Made by a program: the position numbers and the translations under genes. The notes beneath the pieces were generated by a model that was not told where the DNA came from, did not search any database, and saw nothing but the letters and a program-made list of their open reading frames with translations. DNA of 27,467 nucleotides, taken from positions 1 through 27,467 of the forward strand of contig CAYPLH010000052.1 of assembly GCA_964411505.1 (NCBI GenBank). Direction: 5' to 3'. Positions 1 through 8,629 of the stretch are shown piece after piece. Origin of the DNA: CAYPLH01 sp964411505. GTDB lineage: Bacteria > Bacillota > Clostridia > CAYPLH01 > DUMO01. The stretch's first letter is position 1, and every line of letters begins with the position of its first letter.

Positions 1-395
1 ATACAGTTGCACAGGGTTTCGGTTCTCTCGGTTTGATGACTTCCGTATTGGTTACACCTGATGGGAAAACCGTGGAGGCAGAAGCGGCACACGGCACAGT
101 GACCCGTCATTATCGCCAGCACCAGCAAGGTAAGGAAACTTCCACCAACCCCATTGCATCTATATTTGCGTGGACACGTGGTTTGGCGCACAGGGGCAAA
201 TTGGATGGTAATGAAGCCCTGACAAATTTCTGTCACACCTTGGAGCGCGTTTGTGTAGAAACCGTAGAAAGTGGCAAAATGACCAAAGATTTAGCTTTAT
301 TGGTACATGGCGACAGCATGAAACGGGAGGATTACCTGACCACACAGGAGTTTCTGGGAGCTATCAAGGAAAATTTGGATAAAGCTTTGGAATAA
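1..395 (+). CDS. icd: NADP-dependent isocitrate dehydrogenase, C-terminal part (5' end outside window)
   Basis: This is the last 130 or so residues of an isocitrate dehydrogenase. The frame is already open at base 3 and reads TVAQGFGSLGL before the first ATG at base 36, so no start codon lies in the window. The stretch containing EAAHGTVTRHYR, then ETSTNPIASIFAWTRGL, matches the conserved C-terminal half of the eukaryote-like, homodimeric NADP enzymes of about 410 residues. These oxidise isocitrate to 2-oxoglutarate and CO2 in the cytoplasmic TCA cycle. It is a housekeeping gene convergent with the PUL on the opposite strand and is followed 7 nt after its stop by a strong terminator hairpin. 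It therefore marks the left border of the accessory locus. Cofactor choice (NADP) is assigned from family resemblance only. Confidence 0.93.
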   Translation, partial: TVAQGFGSLGLMTSVLVTPDGKTVEAEAAHGTVTRHYRQHQQGKETSTNPIASIFAWTRGLAHRGKLDGNEALTNFCHTLERVCVETVESGKMTKDLALLVHGDSMKREDYLTTQEFLGAIKENLDKALE

Positions 396-402
396 TAGTA
401 GA

Positions 403-444
403 TTACACAGCCGTATAGACTTTACGGCTGTGTAATTTTTGTTT
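403..444 (+). terminator. Rho-independent terminator of icd (convergent boundary)
   Basis: A perfect 13-bp inverted repeat (403-415 with 423-435) with a 7-nt loop (TAGACTT) is followed on the plus strand by TTTTTGTTT. It ends icd transcription. Since the stem is symmetric, it may also stop readthrough from the minus-strand GH109 gene, whose stop codon lies at the edge of the T-run, although the minus strand has no good T-run after the stem. Confidence 0.9.
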
Positions 445-1834
445 ATCTTGCAAATTCAAGCTTTTCCAATTTATTCCAAGAGCCACGGGTAAAATCAGGA
501 ATTTCAACCGGCGCGGAATTGTTGTTTAAAGATATCTCCGTGAGTGGTATCAAACAACACCATTCCGCAAGGTCATATACATCCATATCCAATGGAAGTC
601 CCTTCTGTAAACAATAAATCAACCTGTAATCCATGATGAAATCCATGCCACCATGACCACCTACCTGTTTGGCTTTCTCTGCAATATCTTTAACTATAGG
701 ATGACGATATTTTTCCATTAATGCCTTTTTAGCTGCTGCGGGGACAAATGAATGTCCATCTAAATTCTCAAAATCTTTCGAAACGTCAGAACTTATCTGT
801 CCACTTTCAAAAGCATATCCCTCCACCGGATATTTATTGGCAAAGCCTTTAGTACCTGTAAGTTGGTACATCCGGTTGTAGGGACGCGGTGTAGCTACGT
901 TATGTTGAATGTTAATAGTTTTTCCTTTTTCTGTTTTTATCAGGGTAATGGTATGATCTCCATTTCTGAACTCTTTAGAAACATCCCTACCTGTACTTTC
1001 TTTGATAAATTTAGGTATTGAAACGGTCTTTGTGGACATAGAAACCAAATAATTCATTTTATCTCCGCGATGTATATTTAATAACTGACAAACAGGTCCG
1101 AGTCCATGCGTAGGATAAAGATCGCCATGATGAGCAATATTATATTCTAACCGCCAATTATTCCAATACTCATTCCAATAAGGTTCTAGATTATGGATAT
1201 ATGCACCTTCAGTATGTAGTATTTCACCGAACAAACCCTGTTGTGCCATATTCAAGGTGGTCAATTCATAGAAATCATAGACACAATTCTCAAGCTGCAT
1301 ACAGTGTTTTCTGGTTTGCTCTGAGGTATTGACTAAAGCCCATATTTCATCCAATGTCATGGCAGCCGGGACTTCTATGGCTACATGCTTACCGTCTTTC
1401 ATTGCCTGCACTCCCATCATAGCATGTGTTTGCCAATCTGTGGCAATATAAATTAAATCTACATTCGGCAGTTTGCATACCTGACGCCAAATAGCAGTAT
1501 CGCCATAAAACTCCAATGCTTTAGGCAATTTTTTCGCTTCAAGCATTTTATTTACTTTTTCAACATTTTTCTGTTCTACATCACAAAGTGCAACTATTTC
1601 AACACCTTCAATATGTGTCATTCTTTGTACTGCACCCGGACCACGCATACCTAATCCGATAAAAGCAACACGAACGGTTGGTAAAGGCTCAGTAGCCAGT
1701 AGCAACACATCTTGCTGCCCAGCAGGGCGGAGGGGAGTTTGAGTTGTGATGATTGAGCCTGAGTTTTCATTACAAGCTGAAAAAACAACAAAACTAATGA
1801 AAAATACAGATAAGAAATAAAATATTTTTTCCAT
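443..1834 (-). CDS. GH109-type Gfo/Idh/MocA lipoprotein (alpha-N-acetylgalactosaminidase-like)
   Basis: A 463-residue lipoprotein with a hydrophobic signal peptide ending in the lipobox FSAC (Cys21). A Rossmann NAD-binding fold follows, with VAFIGLGMRG at about 56-65 and EVPAA at 154-158. The block LENCVY (181-186), the phrase GAYIHNL and the pair Tyr240/His243 in YPTHGLGP match the GH109 pattern, in which the corresponding Tyr and His are catalytic. GH109 enzymes hold NAD+ tightly and cleave alpha-GalNAc through a transient keto-sugar oxidation and elimination. Membership in the wider oxidoreductase fold is certain; the GH109 assignment is strong. Actual sugar specificity is inferred, because many GH109 members are uncharacterised. 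It is the last gene of the PUL, separated from GH97 by a gene remnant. Confidence 0.85.
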   Translation of the reverse strand: MEKIFYFLSVFFISFVVFSACNENSGSIITTQTPLRPAGQQDVLLLATEPLPTVRVAFIGLGMRGPGAVQRMTHIEGVEIVALCDVEQKNVEKVNKMLEAKKLPKALEFYGDTAIWRQVCKLPNVDLIYIATDWQTHAMMGVQAMKDGKHVAIEVPAAMTLDEIWALVNTSEQTRKHCMQLENCVYDFYELTTLNMAQQGLFGEILHTEGAYIHNLEPYWNEYWNNWRLEYNIAHHGDLYPTHGLGPVCQLLNIHRGDKMNYLVSMSTKTVSIPKFIKESTGRDVSKEFRNGDHTITLIKTEKGKTINIQHNVATPRPYNRMYQLTGTKGFANKYPVEGYAFESGQISSDVSKDFENLDGHSFVPAAAKKALMEKYRHPIVKDIAEKAKQVGGHGGMDFIMDYRLIYCLQKGLPLDMDVYDLAEWCCLIPLTEISLNNNSAPVEIPDFTRGSWNKLEKLEFAR

Positions 1835-1871
1835 TTATACTTTATTAAAAAGATTAGAAATATAATTAAAA

Positions 1872-2180
1872 TTACTGATATACAGACTGTTTGAACAGCA
1901 AATTACATCCCGTTCCACCATCCCAGACATCTTCATTTGCAAAGCGAATTGAATATTCAGGTTTATTACATAAATTGCTATCAGCATCTGTAAGTAAAAG
2001 TAAAACATCATAATTACCATTCAGTAGCAAAGGTAAGTTTATTTCTTCATTAATCTGTATAGATTCGCCACCAAACCAAAATCTACTATCTTCCCCGGAT
2101 ATATGTTCATGAACAATTTCTCCATCGGTATTTCTGAATAAGAACTTTACGGTGTAACAAACCGAATAGTATTTACGACA
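1872..2180 (-). pseudogene. Remnant of a DUF4832-family protein gene (C-terminal ~102 residues, no start)
   Basis: The 350-bp gap between GH97 and the GH109 gene holds an open frame of 102 residues ending in TAA at 1872-1874. It has no Met codon and begins right after an in-frame TGA at 2181-2183, 4 nt behind the GH97 stop, in a different frame from GH97. Its translation contains VKFLFRNTDGEIV, then SRFWFGG, NYDVLLLLTDADSNL, PEYSIRFANEDVW and a closing GCNLL. This is the characteristic C-terminal beta-sandwich of DUF4832 proteins (tDpRfW, G-Y-L-L-D, peYsIRfANe-vWd). Such proteins are exported and usually several hundred residues long, so most of the gene is missing. It looks like the tail of a deleted gene. 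A translated product is unlikely without a start. Confidence 0.75.
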
Positions 2181-2184
2181 TCAA

Positions 2185-4170
2185 CTACTGTGTTATTCTT
2201 GCAATCCATCCACCACCAGAGGCCATATATATACTTAATTTTCTGTCCTTTAAAACAGATATTACTTCTTGCTTATAATCTTTTGCTACTTTATCAGCAT
2301 TAACGCCATCTCTAAAAATTTCAATATTATATTCTCCTTCCCCTAAAAACGAAAGATCAATATCCAAAAAACGTTGTTCCCAATTTGTCATGGCTCCTAT
2401 ATACCATTCTTTACCTTTTCTGCGAGCAATTGCTATGTATTCTCCAATCTTTCCATCAAGCACAACCGTTTCATCCCAGACAGTCGGTATGGAAGCTATA
2501 AATTTCGTGCATTCCGGTTCCCTCTCGTAATTGGAAGGACTGTCGCACAACATATTTAAGGGAGCTTCAAAAACAACGTATTGAGCTAATTGGCGACAGC
2601 GCGTACCTTGACTCATTGCTTCCGTATTGACAGCACGATAATTTGATTTTGTTGCATTTTTCATGGCGCCTTGCGTGTAATCCAAGGGACCAGCCAACAT
2701 TCTGATGAAAGGGAGCGTTACCTCATAAATTACCTGATCAACTTCTTTATCCCATTTCATATTCTCCAATCCGTAAACACCTTCAAAGTTTATTGCGTTA
2801 GGATAAGTTCTCTGTAATCCTGTCGGCTTATATGTACCATGAAAATCTAATAGCAGTTTATATTTTGAAGCTATTTCGGCGGCTTTATAATGAAACTCTA
2901 CCATCGGCTGGTCGTCCCGATCCATAAAATCGACTTTAAATCCCTTTATTCCCATTTCGGAATAATGCTTACATATCTTTTCAATATCTTTATTAAAAGC
3001 ATAATAGCCCGCCCAAAGAATAAGCCCCACATTTTTTTCGTTGCCATAGCGTATCAATTCTTCTAAATTTATTTTGGGAACTACCTGAAATAAATCCGCT
3101 TGACGACTTACCGACCATCCTTCGTCTAAAATTATATACTCGATATTGTTTTCAGAAGCAAAATCAATGTAGTATTTATAAGTTTGGTTATTGACTCCCG
3201 TTTTAAAATCAACTCCGTAGAGATTCCAATGATTCCACCATTCCCAAGCAACCTTACCGGGTTTAATCCATGAAACGTCTTCTATCCGGCAAGGAGAAGC
3301 GAGTTTATAAACAAGATCATTGTCGAGCAACTCTTTGTCTTTCGATGAAACAACTATTACTCGCCAAGGAAACTGTGTTTTTGCTTCACATTTCGCGATG
3401 TAATTCTCACGTTGTTTTACTATACCTTGTAGCATGTTATGTCCGCCTTGTTCTATATCTTTAGGATAGGAAGCAAAATATCCTTCTAAATTAGAGCTTC
3501 CGCCGGGATTGTAAAGGAACATTCCCGGATAGTTTATCAGATCAGCTTCGGAAATCACAACTTTTTTTCCGTTCCCGCTTTCTACCAGTAAGGGAAGGAA
3601 AGATAGACGTTTTTTATCCCAATTGCTGAGTGAAGTATATGTATATGTATTTTCAAACGAATTAAACAACTGGCTTTCAAGTGAATTTAAATTTTGTTTA
3701 ATATAGGATATGTATGCGTTTTTATCCGTCCCAAAATTAAAGGAGGCTTCTTCGCTTTTCACTATGAAGTTTTTCTTTTGTGACGCAACAAAACGATAAG
3801 CCGCTCCTTCGTTATAAGCGCGGAAAACCAAGTCGAAATTTTCTTTAAAACTAATAACCAGTTCATTACAAAAATCGTGTATTTCACTTTTTTTGTAAAC
3901 AGGCGACGGGATAATTTGGTCTATCTTATTCCGTTTCACGGTTTTCACTTTCGACGATATTCCAAAAGTCCTGCCGTCTTCCAACTGCATTGATATGGTA
4001 GAAGGATAAATCAACACATCACCCTGATGCGATACGGAATATGAGATTTTTTTATCTACGTTTACCGTTATCTCCAATTGTCCATCCGGAGATTTTAAGG
4101 TAATTAAATTTTGGCTTTTGCCAGCAATGACAAAAGCGCAAAGTAAAGATACAACAACTAATTTTCGCAT
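2185..4170 (-). CDS. Glycoside hydrolase family 97, retaining type (probable alpha-galactosidase)
   Basis: A 661-residue exported protein, normal length for GH97. The signal peptide (about 1-19) is followed by an N-terminal beta-sandwich (about 20-290), the (beta/alpha)8 barrel (about 300-560) and a C-terminal sandwich ending in GGGWIARI. The barrel carries AWEWWNHW (308-315), ILDEGWS (347-353), KGFKVDFMDRDDQ with Asp414, and FEGVYGLEN with Glu463 and Glu469. In the characterised retaining GH97 of Bacteroides thetaiotaomicron the nucleophile is an Asp in this same KVDF context and the acid/base is a Glu in the GxE context. SusB-type inverting alpha-glucosidases lack that Asp. Retaining chemistry and alpha-galactosidase (or beta-L-arabinopyranosidase) activity are therefore favoured. 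It lies 22 nt behind the DUF4886 gene in the same operon. Confidence 0.9.
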   Translation of the reverse strand: MRKLVVVSLLCAFVIAGKSQNLITLKSPDGQLEITVNVDKKISYSVSHQGDVLIYPSTISMQLEDGRTFGISSKVKTVKRNKIDQIIPSPVYKKSEIHDFCNELVISFKENFDLVFRAYNEGAAYRFVASQKKNFIVKSEEASFNFGTDKNAYISYIKQNLNSLESQLFNSFENTYTYTSLSNWDKKRLSFLPLLVESGNGKKVVISEADLINYPGMFLYNPGGSSNLEGYFASYPKDIEQGGHNMLQGIVKQRENYIAKCEAKTQFPWRVIVVSSKDKELLDNDLVYKLASPCRIEDVSWIKPGKVAWEWWNHWNLYGVDFKTGVNNQTYKYYIDFASENNIEYIILDEGWSVSRQADLFQVVPKINLEELIRYGNEKNVGLILWAGYYAFNKDIEKICKHYSEMGIKGFKVDFMDRDDQPMVEFHYKAAEIASKYKLLLDFHGTYKPTGLQRTYPNAINFEGVYGLENMKWDKEVDQVIYEVTLPFIRMLAGPLDYTQGAMKNATKSNYRAVNTEAMSQGTRCRQLAQYVVFEAPLNMLCDSPSNYEREPECTKFIASIPTVWDETVVLDGKIGEYIAIARRKGKEWYIGAMTNWEQRFLDIDLSFLGEGEYNIEIFRDGVNADKVAKDYKQEVISVLKDRKLSIYMASGGGWIARITQ

Positions 4171-4192
4171 AATAAATAACTGATTATCAAGA

Positions 4193-5887
4193 TTATAATT
4201 TTAAAATTTTATTGGTTAGAATACCGCCGTTTATTGTTTTCGATTGAAGCAGGTAGAAGCCATTTTTAAGATGGGAAAGATTTAGCCGGATTTCATTCTT
4301 ATCTATATCGTACTCCTGCATGATTTTTTTTCCGGTGGTATCATATAACTCGATGTTTTTAACGGCATCAGCCGCGCTTATATAAAGCATATCCGAAACA
4401 GGATTGGGATAAATATCCACCGAGTATTCTACTGTTTTAATTCCCGAAGTTTTTTCTTTTGGCACAATACGCATGGCATTTATATAGAAAAACTTATTTC
4501 CGTCGTTATTATTACTTCCCGCTCCTATCGTTACACTTATTTTATCATCTGAGTCGGGTTGGATAGCTGTAACTTCGGCGGTTTTATCTGTATTTCCCGA
4601 AGCATTTAGTGTTGTAGTCGCTTCATTGATTCCCTTAAAAGTATAATAAGTTTCCCGATTATTGGTTGCCCCCGTCCGGGAGGCAAACATGATAAAATCG
4701 TAAGTATAATTCTTGTTTAGGTTTGAAATCTCAAAACCTCCCGTAGGTTCTGTTTTTCCTGAAAAAAGCACCTCATTTCCGAAAAAACTACTTGAAGAAA
4801 CATCCGAAGGTATATTTAGAACGGTATTCGTAGTAGCCGCACCGTTACGGTTTATTCCTGAAAACGCATCGTTGATATTAAAAATGATTTTGGTGTCGTT
4901 TCCTTCACTGTCTTTCAGTCCATAAACAACAACGTTACTAACGTTTGTTATACTGTTCCAAGCTGTACTTGATGTTGCGGCATCTCCAAAACTTATATTT
5001 ATGGGGTGTTGCAGCGTAGTTGTATTTCCCGTTTCAATAACAAAATCACTCATTGAGGTTATTTTCTCCGGTTCAAGCACTGCAAAATGAGCCGCATTTT
5101 GCGCTACGGAAACTTGAAAATCGCCCAAACCGGCGGGTTTTGACTTATTTCCTACCACATTAATTCCCGTAATTTTTTCAAACCAAGTACAGGCAGCCGT
5201 GTAACGCCCGATTTGTAAATCCAAATGATAACCGTCGCGGCAAAAATTATCGCCTATTGAACTTGTCCTTCCGTTCTGAATCGCCGTGCCCGCGGGAATT
5301 ACAAACGCGATATCTTCTACTTTTTCTTTGACCTTGCGAACTGTATTGACAATAGAATCGAACATTACCTGTTGATCGTTTCCATAATTTACAAAACCAT
5401 TGTGCGTGCTGTTTTGAGCATAAGCCCAAGTTTGATGCAAAACGTATTTCACGCCGGAGTTGGTAACTTTGCCCTTTACATAGTTTATCAAGTTGGGCAA
5501 ATAAGAGAAGTAGGTATTGTATTTACCTGAATTTTGACTTACTTGCTGAAAACTGATGTAATCCCAAGGCTCATCCTGTAAACAAGTTGCCAAGGTTTGA
5601 CTTGATGTAGTCGTTTTATTCCCTTTTACAATCTTAGTAAAATAATAATTAGCTGTATTTGCCGAGGCATAGGCGCTGTGTTGTTGTAATGAAGTACCTC
5701 CGATATGAGCATTGCCAATAACAAAACTTACACCTGCCGCATCGGCTAACTGATAGAGATAATTTTCTACGGCATCCTGGGAAAAACTATTTCCGATAGC
5801 AAGTATCCGAATTGTATCTTTTTCATTTTGAGAGAAGACCGGACAAAGGTTTATAAAGAAAAATACGATTGAAATTAATCTTTTCAT
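4193..5887 (-). CDS. DUF4886 SGNH-like hydrolase with T9SS sorting domain
   Basis: The frame is open from 5932, but the start at 5887 is chosen because it gives a clean signal peptide (MKRLISIVFFFINLCPVFSQ) and an AT-rich leader 13 nt upstream. The product has 564 residues. DUF4886 fills about 25-240: ILAIGNSFS holds the likely nucleophile Ser34, and RDGYHLD holds Asp218/His221, the usual SGNH Asp-x-x-His pair. SGNH enzymes are mostly esterases, so deacylation of the glycan is the best guess. A second beta-sandwich region of unknown family (about 270-475) could bind carbohydrate. The last 75 or so residues (IYPNPVSDML, then IELYDTTGKKI and FYLLQSKT) are a typical type A T9SS sorting domain, so the protein should cross the outer membrane and be surface-bound or released. 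Confidence 0.85.
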   Translation of the reverse strand: MKRLISIVFFFINLCPVFSQNEKDTIRILAIGNSFSQDAVENYLYQLADAAGVSFVIGNAHIGGTSLQQHSAYASANTANYYFTKIVKGNKTTTSSQTLATCLQDEPWDYISFQQVSQNSGKYNTYFSYLPNLINYVKGKVTNSGVKYVLHQTWAYAQNSTHNGFVNYGNDQQVMFDSIVNTVRKVKEKVEDIAFVIPAGTAIQNGRTSSIGDNFCRDGYHLDLQIGRYTAACTWFEKITGINVVGNKSKPAGLGDFQVSVAQNAAHFAVLEPEKITSMSDFVIETGNTTTLQHPINISFGDAATSSTAWNSITNVSNVVVYGLKDSEGNDTKIIFNINDAFSGINRNGAATTNTVLNIPSDVSSSSFFGNEVLFSGKTEPTGGFEISNLNKNYTYDFIMFASRTGATNNRETYYTFKGINEATTTLNASGNTDKTAEVTAIQPDSDDKISVTIGAGSNNNDGNKFFYINAMRIVPKEKTSGIKTVEYSVDIYPNPVSDMLYISAADAVKNIELYDTTGKKIMQEYDIDKNEIRLNLSHLKNGFYLLQSKTINGGILTNKILKL

Positions 5888-5937
5888 AAGAATAAAATTT
5901 TTAATTGTTAATAAAAAACTATACTTAGACACATCTT

Positions 5938-8514
5938 TTACTTGTTTTCGTACTTAATTTGAATATTGAGGAATTTTTGTTTTTTTACAGGAATAGTTTC
6001 TTTTATAAATCCGTTTTTTTCAACAACAATATCGTCATTTTCAGAAACAGTCAAAACATATTCACCTTTCTTATCTGTGTATGCAACAGTACCGGAGCCC
6101 GATATTCGAACATTGGCAATGGGATTGCTTTGAATATCTCTTACAACTCCCTTTACGGTTATTTTTCCCCCTTTTTCCTTTACAAATTCTTTTCCCTCAT
6201 TTTCTTTTATTTGAACTATGTTTTTTTTACCTACGAAAACAGGAATTTTGAATTTAATATCATCAGAAGAAGTTCCTACTTGAATTTCAAAATCCCCTTC
6301 TTCTAAATATCTGTTTCCAAAATTGTCTGTTAAATATAGCTCTTTAACGGGTATTTTTATAACACTTGATTTTGTTTTACCGGGGGCAATTAATATCTTT
6401 TCAAAGCCTTTCAATTGTTTAACCGGAGTTATTATCGAGCTTACAATATCGCGAACATATACTTGTACAACTTCTTTTCCCTCATAGTTGCCGGTATTTT
6501 TAAGTTGAGTTGTAATAGTTATGGTATCATAAAGGCTGTATATTTCTTTATCAGTAACGGCGTTTTCGTAATTAAAGTTAGTATAGCTCAAACCATGTCC
6601 GAAAGCCCATAAAGGTTTCGTGTCGGAAAAAGCATAATCCCGTCCCGGATTATCGTGCGTTCCCGCAGAGTTATAAAAACCTCTGTCTGTTGGAAAGTGA
6701 TTATAAAAAACAGGCAAGTGTCCTGTGCTTTGTGGAAATGTAAAAGTCAATTTACCCGAAGGATTAACTTTTCCGAAAAGAACTTCTGCTATAGAACTTC
6801 CTGCATGTGACCCTCCATACCATTGAACAAGAACAGCAGGGATATTTTCTTTTACCCATGGAATAGCAAATGCTTTTCCTGTAACAAGAACTACAACGAC
6901 AGGTTTACCTGTATTATAGACAGCTTTAATTAATTCTTCTTGAGCGCCGGTTAAAGAAATGTCATGTAAATCAACTCCTTCGCCCGAAGTAGATGGCTTT
7001 TCCGAATGCCGGATAAAAGCCGTACTTGAACTTCCCACAAAAACCAAAGAGATATCGCTTTTTTCCGTAGCTTCAACAGCTTGTTTTATATCGGATGTAT
7101 CCAGCGATGTCATAGAACAACCCTTTGCATAGTTTACCTTTACCTTGTTCTTTACGATATTCTGTATCCCCTGCAAAGGAGTAATTCCCCACTTATTATC
7201 TTTACTCCACGAATAGCCTCCAAACTGTACTTCATCTGCATTTGGTCCAATTACGGCAATAGAGTTTAATTTGTCAAGTTGTAATGGAAGAAATTGTTTT
7301 TCATTTTTAAGAAGAATGATAGACTCATCTGCTATTCGTTTTGACACCAACTCACTTTCTTCAGACTGTAAAGAAACTTTATGAGATTGATTTCCGTTTC
7401 CATAAGGATGTTCGAATAGCCCCATCTGTATCTTCGCTCTTAAAACCCGCCTAACGGCTTCATTTATATATTCTATATCAAACTCTCCATTTTCTACTAA
7501 CTTGATTAGACCGGGATAACATCTGCTCGAAGCTTCTACGTCAAGCCCTGCTGTAAGGGCTTGTATTGCTGCCTCATCATATGTCTTTGCCGTTTTGTGA
7601 TGATCTTTAAGCATACCAACTACTCCCCAATCGGCATAAACATAACCTTTAAATCCATATTTTTTACGTAGAATATCGGTCAACATAAATTTTGAGGCCG
7701 AATTCGGTTCTCTATTCCACGCATTATAACTTGACATGACAGCACAAACATCGGTTTCTTTAATTACCGTTTCAAATGGTTTTAAATAAACATCGAACAA
7801 GTCTCTGACTCCGCAATCCACCGACGCTATATTAAGACCACTCAAGGGGTTCCCGTGAGGTCCATAATGCTTCAACATAGGAGAGATATTGTTGTCGAGG
7901 TATCCTTTTACCTCTGCTACAGCCATTATAGATGTTAGAAAAGGGTCTTCACCAAACGTTTCTTCTATCCTTCCCCATCGTAATTCTCTTGCAACATCAA
8001 TATTGGGTGCTAACACTTGATTTGATCCAATTATATGTAATTCCCGAGAAATCATTTTAGTTTTTTGATACGCTAATGAAGGATTAAATGTACTCCCTAA
8101 TGCTATGTTTTGTGGAAAAATAGTTGCTCCCTCATGAAGCGCACCATGTAATGATTCACTGATAACAAATGCAGGAATACCTAAACGTGTTTTTTCGACC
8201 ATATAGGTTTGCATCTGACGGAATACTTTTTGAGCGCTTGGAGCGGTCAGCGGAAACCCTTCAACAAAACCCCAGCTTACATTACCACAAAAAGCGCTGA
8301 ATTTTTCTTCGTCTAATTCTTGTCCATTTAACACATCCCATGAGTGGACGTGTCCTATTTGCGCAATTTTCTCTTCAAGCGTCATCCTGCCGATTAAATC
8401 TTCAACTCTATGATCAACAGACAGGTTTTTATTTTTATATGGAAATACTTGTCCATAAGATGTAATTGTGATAAAACAGACTAATCCGATTATATATTTT
8501 TTTGACATAAGCAT
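5938..8514 (-). CDS. Glycoside hydrolase family 3 with C-terminal carboxypeptidase-regulatory-like domain
   Basis: An 858-residue exported beta-glycosidase of the beta-glucosidase/beta-xylosidase class. The start is at Met1 or Met3 (8508); Met3 gives the neater signal peptide (MSKKYIIGLVCFITITSYGQ). The GH3 N-domain has LKHYGPHG (K215, H216) and GYVYADWG with the expected nucleophile Asp295. The second domain carries the GEGVDLHDISL loop, with Glu512 the likely acid/base. A fibronectin-III-like domain follows (about 665-760, ending GDFEIQVGTSSDDI). Beyond the normal GH3 end is an extra domain of about 75 residues (about 783-858: VKGVVRDIQSNPIANVRI, then GEYVLTV and KNGFIKETI). It resembles the carboxypeptidase-regulatory beta-sandwich found at the start of SusC proteins. 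Probably periplasmic; no lipobox or T9SS tail. Confidence 0.92.
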   Translation of the reverse strand: MLMSKKYIIGLVCFITITSYGQVFPYKNKNLSVDHRVEDLIGRMTLEEKIAQIGHVHSWDVLNGQELDEEKFSAFCGNVSWGFVEGFPLTAPSAQKVFRQMQTYMVEKTRLGIPAFVISESLHGALHEGATIFPQNIALGSTFNPSLAYQKTKMISRELHIIGSNQVLAPNIDVARELRWGRIEETFGEDPFLTSIMAVAEVKGYLDNNISPMLKHYGPHGNPLSGLNIASVDCGVRDLFDVYLKPFETVIKETDVCAVMSSYNAWNREPNSASKFMLTDILRKKYGFKGYVYADWGVVGMLKDHHKTAKTYDEAAIQALTAGLDVEASSRCYPGLIKLVENGEFDIEYINEAVRRVLRAKIQMGLFEHPYGNGNQSHKVSLQSEESELVSKRIADESIILLKNEKQFLPLQLDKLNSIAVIGPNADEVQFGGYSWSKDNKWGITPLQGIQNIVKNKVKVNYAKGCSMTSLDTSDIKQAVEATEKSDISLVFVGSSSTAFIRHSEKPSTSGEGVDLHDISLTGAQEELIKAVYNTGKPVVVVLVTGKAFAIPWVKENIPAVLVQWYGGSHAGSSIAEVLFGKVNPSGKLTFTFPQSTGHLPVFYNHFPTDRGFYNSAGTHDNPGRDYAFSDTKPLWAFGHGLSYTNFNYENAVTDKEIYSLYDTITITTQLKNTGNYEGKEVVQVYVRDIVSSIITPVKQLKGFEKILIAPGKTKSSVIKIPVKELYLTDNFGNRYLEEGDFEIQVGTSSDDIKFKIPVFVGKKNIVQIKENEGKEFVKEKGGKITVKGVVRDIQSNPIANVRISGSGTVAYTDKKGEYVLTVSENDDIVVEKNGFIKETIPVKKQKFLNIQIKYENK

Positions 8515-8560
8515 TTTTATTATTTGTATTTCAGTGTATTATGTAATTATATTTTTATTC

Positions 8561-8610
8561 TCTCAATGTGCATGAAACATAATTTCAAAGCTGTTAATTT
8601 GACATTGAGA
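8561..8610. repeat. 9-bp inverted repeat in the GH42-like / GH3 gap
   Basis: TCTCAATGT (8561-8569) and its exact complement ACATTGAGA (8602-8610) flank 32 nt within the 115-nt gap between the GH42-like and GH3 genes. No T-run follows on the minus strand, so this is not a standard terminator. It could be an operator, an RNA structure or chance. No good promoter was found in the gap. Confidence 0.35.
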
Positions 8611-8629
8611 TACGTTGTGGAATGTGAAA

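Noticed and set aside
395..443. Attachment-site copy of the tRNA-Thr 3' end near icd
   Set aside because: No match to the tRNA T-arm or acceptor sequence found there or elsewhere at the left edge.
1835..2020. 61-codon minus-strand ORF with a Met start between GH97 and GH109
   Set aside because: It is out of frame with the DUF4832 remnant covering the same bases and looks like low-complexity noise.
5888..5932. Upstream start giving a 15-residue longer DUF4886 protein
   Set aside because: The longer form puts a polar stretch before the signal peptide; the Met at 5887 gives a normal signal and standard leader distance.
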